From Methanobrevibacter sp. (lineage in GTDB: Archaea > Methanobacteriota > Methanobacteria > Methanobacteriales > Methanobacteriaceae), in the NCBI GenBank assembly GCA_031289975.1, contig JAITOM010000119.1:1-7689 (forward strand): a stretch of DNA of 7,689 nt, written 5' to 3'. The stretch's first letter is position 1. Each line of letters starts with the position of its first letter. The notes beneath the pieces were generated by a model that saw nothing but the letters and a program-made list of their open reading frames with translations, did not search any database and was not told the origin of the DNA. Made by a program: the position numbers and the translations under genes. Shown in pieces: positions 5,864 to 7,689 of this stretch.

Positions 5864-7156
5864 ATGACCAATAAAGATTTAGATATAATAAATATTACTC
5901 CAGATATGAGCATACAAGAGGCAGTAAATAGTGCGAGAGTTGGTAGTACAATAATACTATCTGCTGGAGAATATATGGGTAAAGGAAATAGCAACATACG
6001 AATTAATAAAGAAAATTTAACTATCAAAGGAGTTGAAGAAGGAAATGTTGTTATAAATGCAAAAAGTAGAAGAAGTAATATTTTCAGTATTAATGGTGAA
6101 AATACAACTTTAGAAAACTTAATCATAACAGGGAGTAATGGTGTCAATAGTGCAGTCATGATAAAAAGTAAGAATAATACCATCAAAAAATGTATATTCA
6201 AGAATAACACAATTGAAGGAACAGATGGATTTGGTGGAGCAATATATAACAGAGAAAGTGATTTATTTGTTAAGCAATCCACATTCGAAAATAATAAAGC
6301 AGAAATTAGTGGTGGAGCAATAGCTAATGGTAATGGTAATTTAACTCTTATAAAATCTATATTCACAAATAACACAGCACAAATTAGTGGTGGAGGAATA
6401 TCTAATGGTAAAGGTGATTTGACTATTAAAGAATCAATATTCACAGATAACACAGCAGATATTGGTGGAGCAGTAGCTAACAGTATTGCTAATTTAATTG
6501 TTATGGATTCAAAATTTGTATCTAACACAGTAACAAAAGTTGGTGGAGCAATATTCAATGATGATGGTGTTTCAAATGTTTCAGAATCCACATTTAAAGA
6601 TAACAAATCAAAAATTGGTGCTGGAGCAATATTTAATAATGATGGTGATTTCACTGTTAAGAAATCCATATTCATATCTAACACAACACAAGAACATGGT
6701 GGAGCAATAGCTAATGGTAGTGATGCTTATTTAACTGTTTTAAATTCAACATTCAATAATAACATAGCAATACAAGTTGGTGGAGCAATATTAAACAGTG
6801 ATGATGGTGAATTATCTGTTTTAGATTCCACATTCACAGATAACACAGCAAAAAGACATGGAGGTGCAATAATGAATAGTGGTGATGCTGTTTTAGCTAT
6901 TAAGGGATCAACATTCACAGGTAATAGATCAGAAGAAGATGGTGGAGCAATAGATAATGGTGGTGATTTAAATGTTAGTAAATCTGTATTCACAAATAAC
7001 ACAGCATCACAATTTGATGAAGCAATAAATAATGAAGGTATTTCGACTGTTAAAAAATCTACATTTACAAATAACAGTATACTTAATGATGGCGAGGTAA
7101 TAACAGAAAATTGTAATTCTAATGGAATTGTTGTAAAAGATTCTATTTTTAGTTAA
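5864..7156 (+). CDS. Right-handed parallel beta-helix protein with Pmp-type GGAI/FxxN repeats
   Basis: The 430-residue protein opens with a pectate-lyase-like first coil (SIQEAVNSARVGSTIILSAG, residues 16-35; NLTIKG, 51-56). Then come about eleven coils of 25-27 residues, each with GGAI or a variant (124, 150, 176, 201, 227, 253, 279, 306, 333, 360, 385) followed by a strand and SxFxxN (F112, F141, F167, F193, F218, F244, F270, F297, F324, F351, F376, F401). This pattern is that of polymorphic membrane protein repeats and of methanogen adhesin-like proteins, usually surface-exposed. Here no signal peptide, transmembrane segment or anchor is visible. The start is firm: an in-frame TAA lies at 5858-5860 and a good RBS precedes the ATG. 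The last coil stops abruptly at DSIFS, and DEAI replaces GGAI in the final coil, suggesting C-terminal decay. Binding partner and location are unknown; it might be a truncated adhesin or an intracellular beta-helix. Confidence 0.85.
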   Translation: MTNKDLDIINITPDMSIQEAVNSARVGSTIILSAGEYMGKGNSNIRINKENLTIKGVEEGNVVINAKSRRSNIFSINGENTTLENLIITGSNGVNSAVMIKSKNNTIKKCIFKNNTIEGTDGFGGAIYNRESDLFVKQSTFENNKAEISGGAIANGNGNLTLIKSIFTNNTAQISGGGISNGKGDLTIKESIFTDNTADIGGAVANSIANLIVMDSKFVSNTVTKVGGAIFNDDGVSNVSESTFKDNKSKIGAGAIFNNDGDFTVKKSIFISNTTQEHGGAIANGSDAYLTVLNSTFNNNIAIQVGGAILNSDDGELSVLDSTFTDNTAKRHGGAIMNSGDAVLAIKGSTFTGNRSEEDGGAIDNGGDLNVSKSVFTNNTASQFDEAINNEGISTVKKSTFTNNSILNDGEVITENCNSNGIVVKDSIFS

Positions 7157-7210
7157 ATCTAAATGAGTACAATCCATTTCATAGTAACTATCAAAAATCA
7201 TTGGGAGCTA

Positions 7211-7420
7211 ATGAAAATGTTTTTATCTGAATTAATAGGCATTGAAGATGTATTTAAAATAATCAGAAAGTAAAAAGAATGTGAAACCATTTCTCTTGAA
7301 GATGCTTGTTTACGAGTTCTTGGAGATGATATATATTCTTATCATGATTCTCCACCATTTGATAAGTCTGCTATGGATGGTTATGCTTTAATAGCTAAAG
7401 AATCACTGCTGTTAAAATAA
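7211..7420 (+). pseudogene. moeA: Remnant of molybdopterin molybdenumtransferase N-terminus (moeA)
   Basis: The frame from ATG 7211 reads MKMFLSELIGIEDVFKIIRK, then TAA at 7271-7273, then KECETISLEDACLRVLGDD, IYSYHDSPPFDKSAMDGYAL and IAKESLLLK to a stop at 7418. LExAxxRVLxxDI and the PPFD.SAMDGYA signature are hallmarks of MoeA, which inserts molybdenum into molybdopterin. Only about 70 of the usual 400 or so residues remain, the frame is broken by a nonsense codon, and the sequence runs into AT-rich non-coding DNA, so it is a dead fragment. GGGAG at 7203-7207 is the relict RBS. It contributes no Mo metabolism to this locus. Confidence 0.85.
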
Positions 7421-7634
7421 GAAAATTCATCTTAACATATAAAAATTCATGCTTATGTATATATAGTGTTTTGTATAATTAATTTTTTATATTAATTCAA
7501 AAAATTTTTTACAAATTAATTTTTTTAAATATTAATATTTACTCTTTTAAATTTAATTTAAATAATTTAAAGAAATAAAAATAATTTCTGATTGCAAATA
7601 TTTAATTGAATTTTAAATAAATTAATATATAAAT
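7421..7634. other. AT-rich non-coding stretch
   Basis: After the moeA remnant the sequence is almost entirely A and T with stops in all frames. I see no gene, RNA gene or clear element here. Its composition is like 3930-4070 but I could not align it to element A. Confidence 0.6.
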
Positions 7635-7677
7635 AAAGAAAAACTTCGTTTTTCTAAGTGAAATAAAAAATTTCACT
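7635..7677. repeat. Dispersed hairpin repeat, copy, plus second hairpin
   Basis: The first 23 bases are identical to 4541-4563 (stem AGAAAAAC/GTTTTTCT). A second perfect 8-bp stem, AGTGAAAT/ATTTCACT with loop AAAAA, follows directly at 7657-7677. Adjacent hairpins in gene-poor DNA suggest a terminator cluster or the edge of another repeat element that continues past the window. Confidence 0.55.
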
Positions 7678-7689
7678 AAAGAAAATCAA

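Noticed and set aside
5857..6684. Minus-strand open frame of 275 codons opposite the beta-helix gene
   Set aside because: Its periodic hydrophobic translation is the complement of the GGAI/FxxN repeats on the plus strand. It would look membrane-like but is an artefact; the same applies to 6727-7002 and 7007-7201 on the minus strand.
200..7420. Functional link between moeA and the nitrogenase-like genes through molybdenum
   Set aside because: The moeA copy is a dead fragment, MoeA serves molybdopterin rather than the nitrogenase cofactor, and about 4 kb of unrelated DNA separates them.

Overview
The window is very AT-rich and looks archaeal, most likely a methanogen of the order Methanobacteriales close to Methanobrevibacter (inference from base composition, archaeal-type TATA boxes, GGAG-type ribosome binding sites, a Pmp/adhesin-like beta-helix gene and an alternative-nitrogenase-like gene pair). 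It holds three apparently intact genes in about 7.7 kb. The rest is decayed genes, small mobile elements, AT-rich spacers and a CRISPR array.

Positions 1-3142: a 25-bp tandem repeat and a short dyad precede a two-gene operon for the alpha and beta subunits of a nitrogenase-type component 1. All P-cluster ligands and both cofactor ligands (Cys264 and His430 of the alpha chain) are visible, so these look like catalytic subunits rather than NifE/NifN scaffold proteins. The alpha chain mixes features. Its N-terminus, an active-site Lys where NifD has Arg, and a GGPKxWH loop are VnfD/AnfD-like, while GIKEK and the HSY context are NifD-like. No delta (VnfG/AnfG) gene lies between D and K, and no nifH, nifB, nifE or nifN is in the window.

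Positions 3154-3813: two overlapping small genes, a PIN-domain (VapC-like) protein and a partner, both inactivated. One has lost its start and carries a nonsense codon; the other has a one-base deletion and a 10-base duplication. Together they look like a dead toxin-antitoxin-like module.

Positions 3814-5863: a 2-kb gene-poor region. It contains a 7-repeat/6-spacer CRISPR array at 4935-5408 with a leader and a good TATA box on its left. Two inverted copies of a roughly 200-bp MITE-like element (3889-4100 and 5437-5787) flank the array. The right copy is interrupted by a second, unrelated 144-bp MITE with an exact 8-bp target duplication. Between the left copy and the leader is another inverted-repeat-bounded segment with GC-rich islands and an extended hairpin. 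No cas gene is present.

Positions 5864-7689: a Pmp-type (GGAI/FxxN) right-handed beta-helix protein that lacks a signal peptide and membrane anchor, a remnant of a moeA N-terminus, and an AT-rich tail with a dispersed hairpin repeat.

Overall the intact nitrogenase-like pair sits beside a decaying, transposon-rich accessory region. The most rewarding subject for follow-up is the nitrogenase-like DK pair; next is the CRISPR locus framed by nested MITEs.
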